This document shows positions 6,989-14,585 of a stretch of 64,000 nt of DNA, one piece after another. The stretch is taken from positions 62,001 through 126,000 of the forward strand of contig JAYFNT010000011.1 in assembly GCA_034933285.1 (NCBI GenBank), given 5' to 3'. Position numbers and translations under genes: made by a program. The DNA is from RPRC01 sp034933285 (GTDB taxonomy: Bacteria > Desulfobacterota > Desulfuromonadia > Geobacterales > Geobacteraceae). Every line of letters starts with the position of its first letter. The stretch's first letter is position 1. The notes beneath the pieces are model-generated. The model was not told the DNA's origin. It was given only the letters and a program-made list of their open reading frames with translations, and searched no databases.

Positions 6989-7957
6989 TTATCCACCTAT
7001 AGTTACTTCGACGCCATAGGTCCGTGCGATGTCGGCCAGTTCGAATACACGATCCTTGTCGTGAGGCGCAACACCATGGAGCTTGTAGTCCTGATGCAGC
7101 TGGCCCCACTTGGGCTCGCCCATCCGATGGTAAGGAAGTATGTCAAGGGCCTCCAGGTTGGAAAATCCGGCGACGAATTCCGCTGTCGCCCGGATGTTTT
7201 CATCGGAATCGTTGAAACCGGGTATCAAGGGCAGCCTGATGCGGATCGGCTTGCCTGATGCATCGATCCTTTTTGCGTTGTCCAGTATGAGCTGGTTGTC
7301 GGCGCCGGTTCCCTGGAGATGTCGGTCAGGGTCCATGTTCTTCAGGTCGTAAAGCACGATATCCAGGTAATTCAGCACCGAACTGAATACGTTCCAGCTT
7401 ACATTGCCGCATGTTTCCACCGCGGTATGCAGCTTCAGCATCTTCGCCGTCTGCGCCAGCTCCTTGAAAAATGCCGGTTGCGCGAACGGCTCGCCGCCGG
7501 AAAAGGTGATCCCGCCTCCGGTGCGGTCGTAAAACTCCCTGTCCAGGAGCACCACGTCCATCACTTCGGCGACCGTGAGGTAACGCCCGCTGATGTTTAC
7601 CGCATTCGCATAGCAGACGCGCTGGCATTTGCCGCACTCCGGAAGGAGGCACCTGCCTCGGTCGATGGAATTGACGATTCCGTCCGCTTCCCTGAAACAG
7701 GCGGAGGGACAAACCTCGATGCACTTGCGGCAGCCGATGCAGTTGTGCGGGATGAGCATGATCTCCGGTCGCGGGGATATGGTTTCCGGGTTCGCGCACC
7801 AGGCGCAGTGCAGGGGACATCCTTTCAGGAAAACAATGGTGCGGATTCCGGGGCCATCGTGGATCGAGAATCTCTGGAAATCGCTTACCAGGCCGGTCAG
7901 CTCACTGCGCTTTTGGGCATCGGGATCGTAGAGCAGATATTCGTGGGTCCAGCTCAT
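6989..7957 (-). CDS. dhaB2: Glycyl radical enzyme activating enzyme (glycerol dehydratase activase)
   Basis: 322 residues. This radical SAM enzyme installs the glycyl radical on its partner dehydratase, encoded upstream in the same unit. The SAM-cluster cysteines are C47, C51 and C54 (CPLHCAWC) within the activase signature after GPGIRT. An inserted ferredoxin domain supplies two more 4Fe-4S sites: C73, C76, C79, C83 and C103, C108, C111, C115. The GGGITFSGGEP motif binds SAM. The length and two-cluster insert match the DhaB2 type rather than the short PFL activase. It is the last gene of dehydratase-channel-activase. No ATG-adjacent strong ribosome site is needed for the start, which fits family N-termini. 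Confidence 0.9.
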   Translation of the reverse strand: MSWTHEYLLYDPDAQKRSELTGLVSDFQRFSIHDGPGIRTIVFLKGCPLHCAWCANPETISPRPEIMLIPHNCIGCRKCIEVCPSACFREADGIVNSIDRGRCLLPECGKCQRVCYANAVNISGRYLTVAEVMDVVLLDREFYDRTGGGITFSGGEPFAQPAFFKELAQTAKMLKLHTAVETCGNVSWNVFSSVLNYLDIVLYDLKNMDPDRHLQGTGADNQLILDNAKRIDASGKPIRIRLPLIPGFNDSDENIRATAEFVAGFSNLEALDILPYHRMGEPKWGQLHQDYKLHGVAPHDKDRVFELADIARTYGVEVTIGG

Positions 7958-8082
7958 GGCGCTTCTCCTGGGATATGTACCCCCTAACTTGGTCTTTCAG
8001 CCTGATGCCGGTGACAGCGCAGGAACGGGGGAGGGCGTCCCCGCACTGTCCGTCGGGAAATGCTGCACACCAGATTTCGCTC

Positions 8083-8823
8083 TTATAGCCAGCATGCCCG
8101 GTAGATCAAGGCTGCGATCGCGCCGCCGATGCAGGGGCCGATCACCGGCACCAGGGCGTATCCCCAGTCCGAGCTTCCCTTGCCTGCAATGGGAAGGATG
8201 GCGTGCGCGATCCTGGGGCCCAGGTCCCGCGCGGGATTGATCGCGAAACCGGTGGGACCGCCGAGCGACAGCCCGCACGCGGTAACGAGAAAACCTATGA
8301 CCAGCGGAGTGAGCCCGGCCAAGGGAGTAGCTTTCTGGACATTCGGATCAATCAGAAAAAGGATACCGAGCACCAGCATAACGGTACCGATGATTTCGCA
8401 GATCAGGTTCCCGGTCAGGTTGCGGATGCCGGGGCCGGTGGAGAAGACGGCCAGCTTCAGGCCCGGGTCCTGCGTTGCCTTCCAGTGGGGAAGATACGCC
8501 AGCCACGTAAGTGTGGCGCCGATCATCGCGCCGAACATCTGCCCGCCGAAATAGAGGGGCATCTTGTCCAGGGAGACTTTGCCGAGCATGGCGAGTGCAA
8601 TCGTAACCGCCGGGTTGAGGTGGGCGCCGCTTGCCCAGGCTACCGCGTAGACGCCGAAAGTTACCGCGAATCCCCAGCCGAAAGCGATCACCAGCCAGCC
8701 GGAGCCTGATGACAGCACCCCGGTCGATCCTTTCGAATCTTTCAACAGAACTTGCGCGACACAACCGGTACCGAGCAGGATGAGAATCGCCATCCCTATG
8801 GTTTCAGCCAAAAATATGTTCAT
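8083..8823 (-). CDS. glpF: Aquaglyceroporin / glycerol uptake facilitator
   Basis: 247 residues from ATG 8823, which follows AAAGGAGG; the longer frame from 8856 lacks a site. It is a six-helix major intrinsic protein with two NPA boxes, NPAVT (residues 70-72) and NPARD in the second half. An Asp after the second NPA (NPARD) and the glycine-rich helix G-GGPTG are features of glycerol-conducting members. It would let glycerol (or a diol) diffuse across the inner membrane. The gene lies between the glycerol dehydratase and its activase, which supports glycerol as the substrate. Confidence 0.88.
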   Translation of the reverse strand: MNIFLAETIGMAILILLGTGCVAQVLLKDSKGSTGVLSSGSGWLVIAFGWGFAVTFGVYAVAWASGAHLNPAVTIALAMLGKVSLDKMPLYFGGQMFGAMIGATLTWLAYLPHWKATQDPGLKLAVFSTGPGIRNLTGNLICEIIGTVMLVLGILFLIDPNVQKATPLAGLTPLVIGFLVTACGLSLGGPTGFAINPARDLGPRIAHAILPIAGKGSSDWGYALVPVIGPCIGGAIAALIYRACWL

Positions 8824-8885
8824 TGTAGCACCTCCTTTGATGAATATCCCTGACACAGTCAGTCGGCGTCAATCCCATGGAAGCC

Positions 8886-8917
8886 GGGGGGCCGTGCCGT
8901 GCCGGTCGCGTCCCCCC
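8886..8917 (-). other. G/C-rich intercistronic hairpin between dehydratase and channel genes
   Basis: Six G (8886-8891) face six C (8912-8917) around an inner segment with CCGTGCC repeats. There is no T-tract on the minus side, so it is more likely an mRNA-stabilising or partial-attenuation element, giving more dehydratase than channel, than a terminator. Confidence 0.5.
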
Positions 8918-8937
8918 TTTGTCAGTTAATGCTGCTG

Positions 8938-11352
8938 TCAGAACATCTGCTCGGTACGGGCGATGATGTCGTCCTGGATGGCCTTGTCCAGCGAGGTGAA
9001 GAAGGCGCTGTAGCCGGCGACGCGCACCACCATGCCCTGGTAGTTGTCGGGGTGCTTCTGGGCGTCCAGCAGCGTGTCGCGGCCGATGACGTTGTACTGG
9101 ATGTGGGTCCCGCCGCCGTTGAAGAAGGTTTCGGTGACACCCACCAGGTTCTGGATGCCGCGGTCGTCCTTCAGGGCGTTGGGGTGGAACTTCATGTTCA
9201 GCAGGGTGCCGTTGGAGGCGATCACGTGGTCGAGCCGGGCAACTGACTTCACGGACGCCGTCGGTCCGGACTGATCAACACCGGAGACCGGGGAGACACC
9301 GTCGGCCAGCGGTTTGCCGGACTTGCGGCCGTCCGGCGTCGCGGCCACCACCGTGCCGAGGGGCACGTTGGCCGAAACAGGGTACAGGCCGGGCTGGAAC
9401 CTGCCGCCGCGCGGGTTGGTGTACTTCTCCACTTCGCGGCAGTAGATCAGCGCGCCTTCGTGGGCTATCATGTCGGCGTATTCGTTGTCGTTGCCGTACT
9501 TGGGAGCGCGGTTCTGCAGCATCTGCCGCATGCTTTCCAGCTCCACGCCCGCGAAGTCGCTTTCCAGGCCTTTCTTGAGCTCGGCCAGGGTGATCGCCCT
9601 GTCTTCGAACACCAGCTTCTTGATGGCTGCCAGTGAGTCGCCCACGTTGCCGACGCCTACGCCCTGGGGGCCAGTGAAGTTGTAGTGCGCCCCGCCTTCC
9701 TGGAGCGACTTGCCCTTGGCCATGCAGTCGTCCACCAGTGACGAGAGGAATGGCAGGGGGGTGCGTTGGCCATGCGCGATGTCCACTGCGTTGTCGGAAA
9801 TGACCAGCAGCTTGACGAAGTATTCCATCTGCGTCTTGTACGCCTTCATGACGTCGTTGAACGAGCTGAAGGAAGCCAGGTCGCCGGTCCTGGGACCGAG
9901 CTGCCTGCCGGTCAGCGCGTCCACGCCGTCGTTGAGGGCCAGTTCCAGGACCTTGGCCATGTTGAAGAACGCGGCATCGTGCCACCCTTCGGTCTTGCCG
10001 GCGACCTGGGGCTCGACGCAACCGATGATGCCGTAGTCGCGCGCATCCTCACGGGTCAGTCCGCGGCTCAGAAGCGCCGGGATGATGAAGCGGTCGTTGT
10101 AGTAGGCCGGCATGCCCAGGCCGAGCCGGCTCACTTCCGCGGCCTTTTTGTAAAGCTCCGCCGGGGTGTTGCTGTGGACGCGGATGGAGATGGACGGCTG
10201 GTAGAGCTTGGTGTTGGCGGTCGCCTGCAGGCACATGAAAGAGAGGTCGTTGGTGGCGTCTTCGCCTTCCCGGTCCACGCCGCCCACGATCAGGTTCTGG
10301 AACATGGGGTAGCCGCCGAAGGCCTTGGTGGAGCCTTCGTCGCGGACCTTGTTGATCTCGCTGAACTTGATGTAGAGCAGGTCCAGAAGTTCCTGGGCTT
10401 TCTCCGTGGTGATGGCGGTGTCCATTTCCAGGTAAGGGTACATGTACTGGTCAAAGCGCATGGGGGAAATGGAGTGGCCGTTGGACTCGAGCTGCAGGAC
10501 CAGCTGGATGAACCAGAAGGACTGGATCGCTTCCCAGAAGGACTCTGCGGGCTGGGCGGGAACCTTCTGGCAGATGCGGGCGATTTCCGCCAGCTCGGCC
10601 TTACGCTGCGCGCTCTTCTCGCTTGCGGCCAGCTTCTCGGCTTCGGCGGCAAAGCGTCGCGCGAAGGCGATCACTGCTTCGTTGGAGATGATCACGGCAT
10701 CCAGGAAGTGCATCTTCTTGAGGTCATCGGGGTCGGTCAGGGCGATCTTAGCCAATTCGGCTTTCGCCTCGGCGATGATGCCGTTCAGTCCCTTGGCCAG
10801 GACCTTGGCATAGTCGACGGAGATGTGGCCGACGCCGTTGAAGTAGTAGTTGCCCACGGTTAACACGCCGGCGCCCTGGGCCGCAAGCGCATCAGGGGTC
10901 ATGAGTGACGTGGCCAGCTCGTTGGAGGTCTTCTTGTCCCAGTAGGGGAAGAGGTCCCTGAGGATCTTCTTCTTGTCTTCCGAGATGAGAAACACGTCAC
11001 CGGTCCTTTTTTCCAGCCGGTCGAGTTCCGCTTCCAGCCACTTGCAGGAAAATTCGGGATAGACTGGCGCCGAACGGGGCTTGGTGCACTGGTTGCCCAC
11101 CACCAGCTCGTCGTCCGCGATGAAGATGGTCATGCCCATCAGGATCTTTTCGAACGCCTTGGCCCGGCGAATGTGAATCGGCAGATCCTCCGTATCCCGG
11201 TAGGATGCGGTGATCAGTTGGGCACGCTCGACACAGATTTCCGGCGTGGTCTTGATGAACCGCTCCTTGATTGCCTCCACCCGTTGGGTGGGTCCCGGCA
11301 GGTTTGCTACGTCAATCCGTTTCCCGCAAACAGTTTCCGCTTTGGATGCCAT
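8938..11352 (-). CDS. dhaB1: B12-independent glycerol dehydratase (glycyl radical enzyme)
   Basis: 804 residues from ATG 11352, after AGGAGGAG; six upstream codons are excluded. The enzyme dehydrates glycerol to 3-hydroxypropionaldehyde (or propane-1,2-diol to propanal) by radical chemistry. Catalytic residues align with the published Clostridium butyricum DhaB1 numbering at a constant offset of 12: H176 (H164), S294 (S282), C445 (C433) and E447 (E435) in GCVEPQ, and D459 (D447) in TEGWHD. The radical glycine is G780 in RVAGYSAF, 24 residues from the C-terminus as in DhaB1. Pyruvate formate-lyase and choline lyase lack this set. Whether glycerol or propanediol is preferred cannot be read here. 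No microcompartment shell genes are present in the window. Confidence 0.93.
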   Translation of the reverse strand: MASKAETVCGKRIDVANLPGPTQRVEAIKERFIKTTPEICVERAQLITASYRDTEDLPIHIRRAKAFEKILMGMTIFIADDELVVGNQCTKPRSAPVYPEFSCKWLEAELDRLEKRTGDVFLISEDKKKILRDLFPYWDKKTSNELATSLMTPDALAAQGAGVLTVGNYYFNGVGHISVDYAKVLAKGLNGIIAEAKAELAKIALTDPDDLKKMHFLDAVIISNEAVIAFARRFAAEAEKLAASEKSAQRKAELAEIARICQKVPAQPAESFWEAIQSFWFIQLVLQLESNGHSISPMRFDQYMYPYLEMDTAITTEKAQELLDLLYIKFSEINKVRDEGSTKAFGGYPMFQNLIVGGVDREGEDATNDLSFMCLQATANTKLYQPSISIRVHSNTPAELYKKAAEVSRLGLGMPAYYNDRFIIPALLSRGLTREDARDYGIIGCVEPQVAGKTEGWHDAAFFNMAKVLELALNDGVDALTGRQLGPRTGDLASFSSFNDVMKAYKTQMEYFVKLLVISDNAVDIAHGQRTPLPFLSSLVDDCMAKGKSLQEGGAHYNFTGPQGVGVGNVGDSLAAIKKLVFEDRAITLAELKKGLESDFAGVELESMRQMLQNRAPKYGNDNEYADMIAHEGALIYCREVEKYTNPRGGRFQPGLYPVSANVPLGTVVAATPDGRKSGKPLADGVSPVSGVDQSGPTASVKSVARLDHVIASNGTLLNMKFHPNALKDDRGIQNLVGVTETFFNGGGTHIQYNVIGRDTLLDAQKHPDNYQGMVVRVAGYSAFFTSLDKAIQDDIIARTEQMF

Positions 11353-11550
11353 TGTTTTCTCCTCCTGCACGCTGTTCGTGTCTCTTGCTCACACACTCTC
11401 ACCTGGAAGCCGCGGAATGGAAACCCCCTTCTTTCCGCCGGTTCCGCCTCGCTTCCTTCCTCCGAATAAGGGGCCCCTGTGGTCATCGGCACACTCCGGC
11501 CAAGCCGGCCAACGCGCCGGTGTCCCATAAAGGGTCGTAAACACGATACA

Positions 11551-11578
11551 AGTATAGCAGTCGGATGTTCTTTGAAAA
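11551..11578 (-). promoter_or_regulatory. Probable promoter of the glycerol dehydratase operon
   Basis: On the minus strand a weak -35, TTTTCA (11578-11573), a 16-bp spacer and a good -10, TATACT (11556-11551). The start would be near 11544, leaving a leader of about 190 nt. A weak -35 fits an activator-dependent promoter. Confidence 0.55.
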
Positions 11579-11600
11579 TCGCCTGAAGGGGTGTTTTGAA

Positions 11601-11627
11601 TCACCCAAAGTGGGTATTTTGGGGTGA
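11601..11627 (-). promoter_or_regulatory. Candidate response-regulator binding site upstream of dhaB1
   Basis: TCACCCAAA (11601-11609) faces TTTGGGGTGA (11618-11627) as an inverted pair, at about -58 to -84 from the predicted start. The same TCACCCAAA word occurs twice upstream of the adjacent response-regulator gene. No other copies were noticed in the intergenic regions read. Confidence 0.55.
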
Positions 11628-11662
11628 GGTGAGCCCGGGACGGCGGGCACCGTGAAGAATTT

Positions 11663-13348
11663 TTACGCCAAAGGCGTCCCGTAAGGCAGGGCCAGGTGGA
11701 ACTCTACTCCGGGGGTCCGTTCGCCGGCAACCGCCCCCGATGGGGTCCGGCAAAAGATGACACCGTCATGGGCTTCAGTGACCAGTTTGCAGAAAGCGAG
11801 CCCCAGCCCGATCCCCCGCCTCCCCAGCCCTTCCTCGGTCTTGACGGTGAAGAACTTCTCGAAAACCGATTCCTGGCATTCCTCGGGGATGCCGTAGCCC
11901 GTATCGGCGATGACCAGCAGGCAGTAACGCTGGTCATCCCTGATGCGATTGCGGCAATAGGGCGGGCTCGACGCCAGGAAATCCGGCTCGTTCCTGGCGG
12001 CAATACGGGTCGAGACCATGATTTTCCCCTCGGTAACGCTGTAGTTGATGGCATTGGAAAGGAGATTGCCGATGGTTCTTTTGATGCGGAACAGGTCGCA
12101 TTGGACCTCGATGACCGGGTCCTGGGCCCGGAAGGTGACCTCCAGCTTCTTGTCCTCAAGGAAGAGGGCCACTTCATCGATGCAGACGGAGACAACCTTG
12201 TTGATATCGCAGCAGTTCCGGTGCAGTTCGAAGCGGCCGTTATCATCGCGGAAGATATCGAGAAAGGCGTTTACCATGCTGCCCAGCTGGTCGTTGGTGT
12301 TGATGGCCAGCTTCATGATCTTCTTCTGGTTGTCGTTGATGGGGCCGAGCCGCTCAGTTGACAGGAGCTCGAGGGTCTTGTTAATCGCCAGGATCGGGTT
12401 TCGCATGTCGTGGGTCAACATGCCCACCAGGTCCTCCTTCATCTTTTCGACCTGCTTTTCCTCGGTGATGTCGCGCAGGACGGCGACATAGCCGACCGCG
12501 TTGCCGTCTTCGTCGTTGACCCGGGAGATGGATACTTGGACAGGAAAGGTAGTCCGGTCGTTTCTCATGGCCGTGAGCTCTGCGCGGCACGTATCCATCA
12601 GACCGCTGTCGAGCTTCTCCTTGCATTCCCCGATGACATGGCCGTTCTCCAGGAAATCGATGAAGGGTCTCCCATAAAATCTCTCGCGAGGGTAACCGAA
12701 AACATCGAAACAGACATCATTGCTCATTACTACGACGCCGTTAGCGTCAAGAGAAATGATGCAGTCGGAGACACTGTTTATCAGCTTGTTCAGATACTCT
12801 TTCGATTGTTTGGCCAGCAGCATCTTCTGTATGCCCAGGTCGCTGATCGTCTGGGTGATGACCGACATCAGGTTCACGATTTTCCTGAGCCGGGCCCGCT
12901 TCACCCGCGGAATCTTCTTGAGCGCCTGCAGGTATCCGACTATGTCTTCGATGCCGATGGCCCTGGCGCGTTCTATCGCTTCCTCACCGGGTATCGGCTC
13001 CTCCAGGACTTGTCCACCGTTGAGATTGCCGAGATGGTGCCCCTCGACGATAATCGGGGTGGCGCAGTCCACCAGTCCCGCATTCAGGCAGTCGTAGACG
13101 TAGGGCTCCTTGTGGTTCATTGCCATTTTGCCGCCGTAGGCATCACTGTGGTAGCATTTGCTTCTGCCTTCCGCGGTGGCGCGGCAGTAATTCTTGCAAA
13201 ACCTGGAAAAGTTCGACTCACTGGAAATTGGGTGCCCTACAGTATCAGCTATTACAGAACCGATCCCACACGCCTCGTTGACAGCCTGAAGAATCTCATC
13301 CAGCTTTTCCTTGGGTATCAGATCCAGTAATTGGAGTGGCTGTTTCAT
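11663..13348 (-). CDS. PocR-domain sensor histidine kinase
   Basis: 561 residues, no membrane segment. Residues about 8-170 form a PocR sensory domain with its cysteine pattern (FCKNYC, SKCYHSD, YDCLNAGLVDCATPI, then GNLNGGQVL). A PAS domain spans about 185-295, then HisKA with H313 (LTHDMRNP) and an HATPase domain with GYGIP and GLGRRGIGLGLAF. PocR domains are proposed to bind small hydrocarbon derivatives such as propanediols. Here the kinase would sense a substrate or product of the dehydratase in the cytoplasm. It lies 68 bp downstream of the response regulator and upstream of dhaB1 on the same strand. Confidence 0.88.
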   Translation of the reverse strand: MKQPLQLLDLIPKEKLDEILQAVNEACGIGSVIADTVGHPISSESNFSRFCKNYCRATAEGRSKCYHSDAYGGKMAMNHKEPYVYDCLNAGLVDCATPIIVEGHHLGNLNGGQVLEEPIPGEEAIERARAIGIEDIVGYLQALKKIPRVKRARLRKIVNLMSVITQTISDLGIQKMLLAKQSKEYLNKLINSVSDCIISLDANGVVVMSNDVCFDVFGYPRERFYGRPFIDFLENGHVIGECKEKLDSGLMDTCRAELTAMRNDRTTFPVQVSISRVNDEDGNAVGYVAVLRDITEEKQVEKMKEDLVGMLTHDMRNPILAINKTLELLSTERLGPINDNQKKIMKLAINTNDQLGSMVNAFLDIFRDDNGRFELHRNCCDINKVVSVCIDEVALFLEDKKLEVTFRAQDPVIEVQCDLFRIKRTIGNLLSNAINYSVTEGKIMVSTRIAARNEPDFLASSPPYCRNRIRDDQRYCLLVIADTGYGIPEECQESVFEKFFTVKTEEGLGRRGIGLGLAFCKLVTEAHDGVIFCRTPSGAVAGERTPGVEFHLALPYGTPLA

Positions 13349-13416
13349 CTATGCTCATCCTCTTTCAGCTCTTCACAAGGAATAAAGGCAGGTATTACCA
13401 GAAACAAAATGCCTGT

Positions 13417-14067
13417 TCAATCAATCAGCATGTGATGCTTGGCCTTCATTACAGCATCGAGCCTGTTCTTTGCATCCATTTTCCTGAATATGCTTTTCAT
13501 GTGGGTCTTTACTGTCTCAACACTCAGGTACAGAGATGTGGAAATCTGCTTATTATCTTTTCCTTCTGCTACGCATTGCAGGATCTGCTTTTCTCTCTTG
13601 GTAAGGCAGAAATCAGTATCATCCTTTTCCGATCCGGATTGTTGCAGTGAAATACCGAGATTCAGCAGGTAAGGAGACACTATCTCTCTTCCTTCATTGA
13701 AACAGGTGATGATCTCGACCAGGTTGTCGATATCCACCGTTTTCATTATGTAGCCGTCCGCACCGGCGCTCATGGCCTCCCTGATGTAGTTCTCATCGTT
13801 GTAGGTCGAGAGGGCCAATATCTTCATGTCGGGCAAGATCTTCCTCAGGACCCGTATGGCAGCGGTGCCTGAAAGTCCCGGCATGTCTATGTCCAGCAGG
13901 GCGACATCCGGAATGAGCGTCTTGATCTTTTCAATCGCGTCAAAACCGTTGTCCGCCTCCCCGACAACCGTTATGTTGTCCTTGGCCTGGAAAGCAAGAC
14001 TCAACCCCATCCGCAGCAGCGGATGGTCGTCAGCGAAAAAAATTTTAACGGGTTTTTCATTGACCAT
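13417..14067 (-). CDS. NarL/LuxR-type response regulator
   Basis: 216 residues. The receiver domain has the acidic pair D13-D14, the phosphorylation site D59 (LLDIDMPG) and the Lys of IMKTV. A LuxR-type helix-turn-helix (about 150-212, LTKREKQILQCVAEG to VKTHMKSIF) follows. It is the likely partner of the PocR kinase downstream. TCACCCAAA words upstream of this gene and upstream of dhaB1 suggest it activates both its own operon and the dehydratase operon. The target DNA is an inference. Confidence 0.9.
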   Translation of the reverse strand: MVNEKPVKIFFADDHPLLRMGLSLAFQAKDNITVVGEADNGFDAIEKIKTLIPDVALLDIDMPGLSGTAAIRVLRKILPDMKILALSTYNDENYIREAMSAGADGYIMKTVDIDNLVEIITCFNEGREIVSPYLLNLGISLQQSGSEKDDTDFCLTKREKQILQCVAEGKDNKQISTSLYLSVETVKTHMKSIFRKMDAKNRLDAVMKAKHHMLID

Positions 14068-14146
14068 GGGTCATCCTGTAAGAAATGTTGAGATACATAT
14101 CCCCGGCTGACTTCCTGCGCTGCCGCCGGAAATACCTTCCGATGGT

Positions 14147-14175
14147 AGTATCGTATTTTTTACCATGTAATGGAA
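14147..14175 (-). promoter_or_regulatory. Probable promoter of the response regulator-kinase operon
   Basis: On the minus strand TTCCAT (14175-14170), a 17-bp spacer and GATACT (14152-14147). Both hexamers are imperfect, as expected for an activated promoter. Confidence 0.45.
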
Positions 14176-14186
14176 CAAAAATTGAA

Positions 14187-14217
14187 TCACCCAAACGAGT
14201 GAATAAATTCACCCAAA
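14187..14217 (-). promoter_or_regulatory. Two TCACCCAAA sites upstream of the response regulator
   Basis: TCACCCAAA at 14187-14195 and again at 14209-14217 lie 22 bp apart start to start, which is two helical turns. Between them GTGAAT-AA-ATTCAC forms an inverted repeat. The sites lie at about -47 to -77 from the predicted start, close to the position of the matching pair at dhaB1. Confidence 0.55.
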
Positions 14218-14292
14218 AGGGGCACTAAGGAGGAAACCGGCAAACAGGCCCTGTATGGTGGAGAAAGAAAATGAAGAGGCATTCCCTGAACG

Positions 14293-14326
14293 AAAAAACG
14301 CCCTATCTCCTGGAGATAGGGCGTTC
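14293..14326 (-). terminator. Intrinsic terminator of tRNA-Val
   Basis: A perfect 14-bp stem, AACGCCCTATCTCC with GGAGATAGGGCGTT (14297-14325), is followed on the minus strand by a T-tract (rc of 14293-14298). Confidence 0.85.
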
Positions 14327-14335
14327 ATTTTCGGA

Positions 14336-14410
14336 TGGTGGGCGATACTGGGATTGAACCAGTGACTTCTACCGTGTGAAGGTAGCACTCTCCCGCTGAG
14401 TTAATCGCCC
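14336..14410 (-). tRNA. tRNA-Val (anticodon CAC)
   Basis: 75 nt with an encoded CCA. On the minus strand the acceptor GGGCGAT pairs with ATCGCCC. The anticodon stem CTACC/GGTAG encloses TTCACAC with anticodon CAC. The T arm contains GGTTCAATCCC. Promoter and terminator flank it. Confidence 0.95.
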
Positions 14411-14423
14411 ATGCATACTATCT

Positions 14424-14452
14424 TGAATAGCAAAACCTCTGCCGGCTGTCAA
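14424..14452 (-). promoter_or_regulatory. Sigma-70 promoter of tRNA-Val
   Basis: On the minus strand TTGACA (14452-14447), a 17-bp spacer and TATTCA (14429-14424), 14 bp before the tRNA 5' end. Confidence 0.75.
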
Positions 14453-14482
14453 GGCCAAGATTTCCTTTGTCGTTTTCTTCGG

Positions 14483-14512
14483 TTGCCACTCCGGCGACGT
14501 TTATGGTATAAA
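14483..14512 (+). promoter_or_regulatory. Probable promoter of the transglutaminase-like gene
   Basis: TTGCCA (14483-14488), an 18-bp spacer and TATAAA (14507-14512), about 74 bp before the start codon. Confidence 0.5.
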
Positions 14513-14585
14513 AATGATTTCAAGCTATCAAAACAAGGGTAAATTTTTTCCCGTCGAACAACGGACGCACCCAAGATCAAATTAA

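Noticed and set aside
9766..10863. A 365-codon open frame antisense to glycerol dehydratase
   Set aside because: It lies wholly inside dhaB1 on the opposite strand, reflects its high-G+C third positions and has no ribosome site or family motif.
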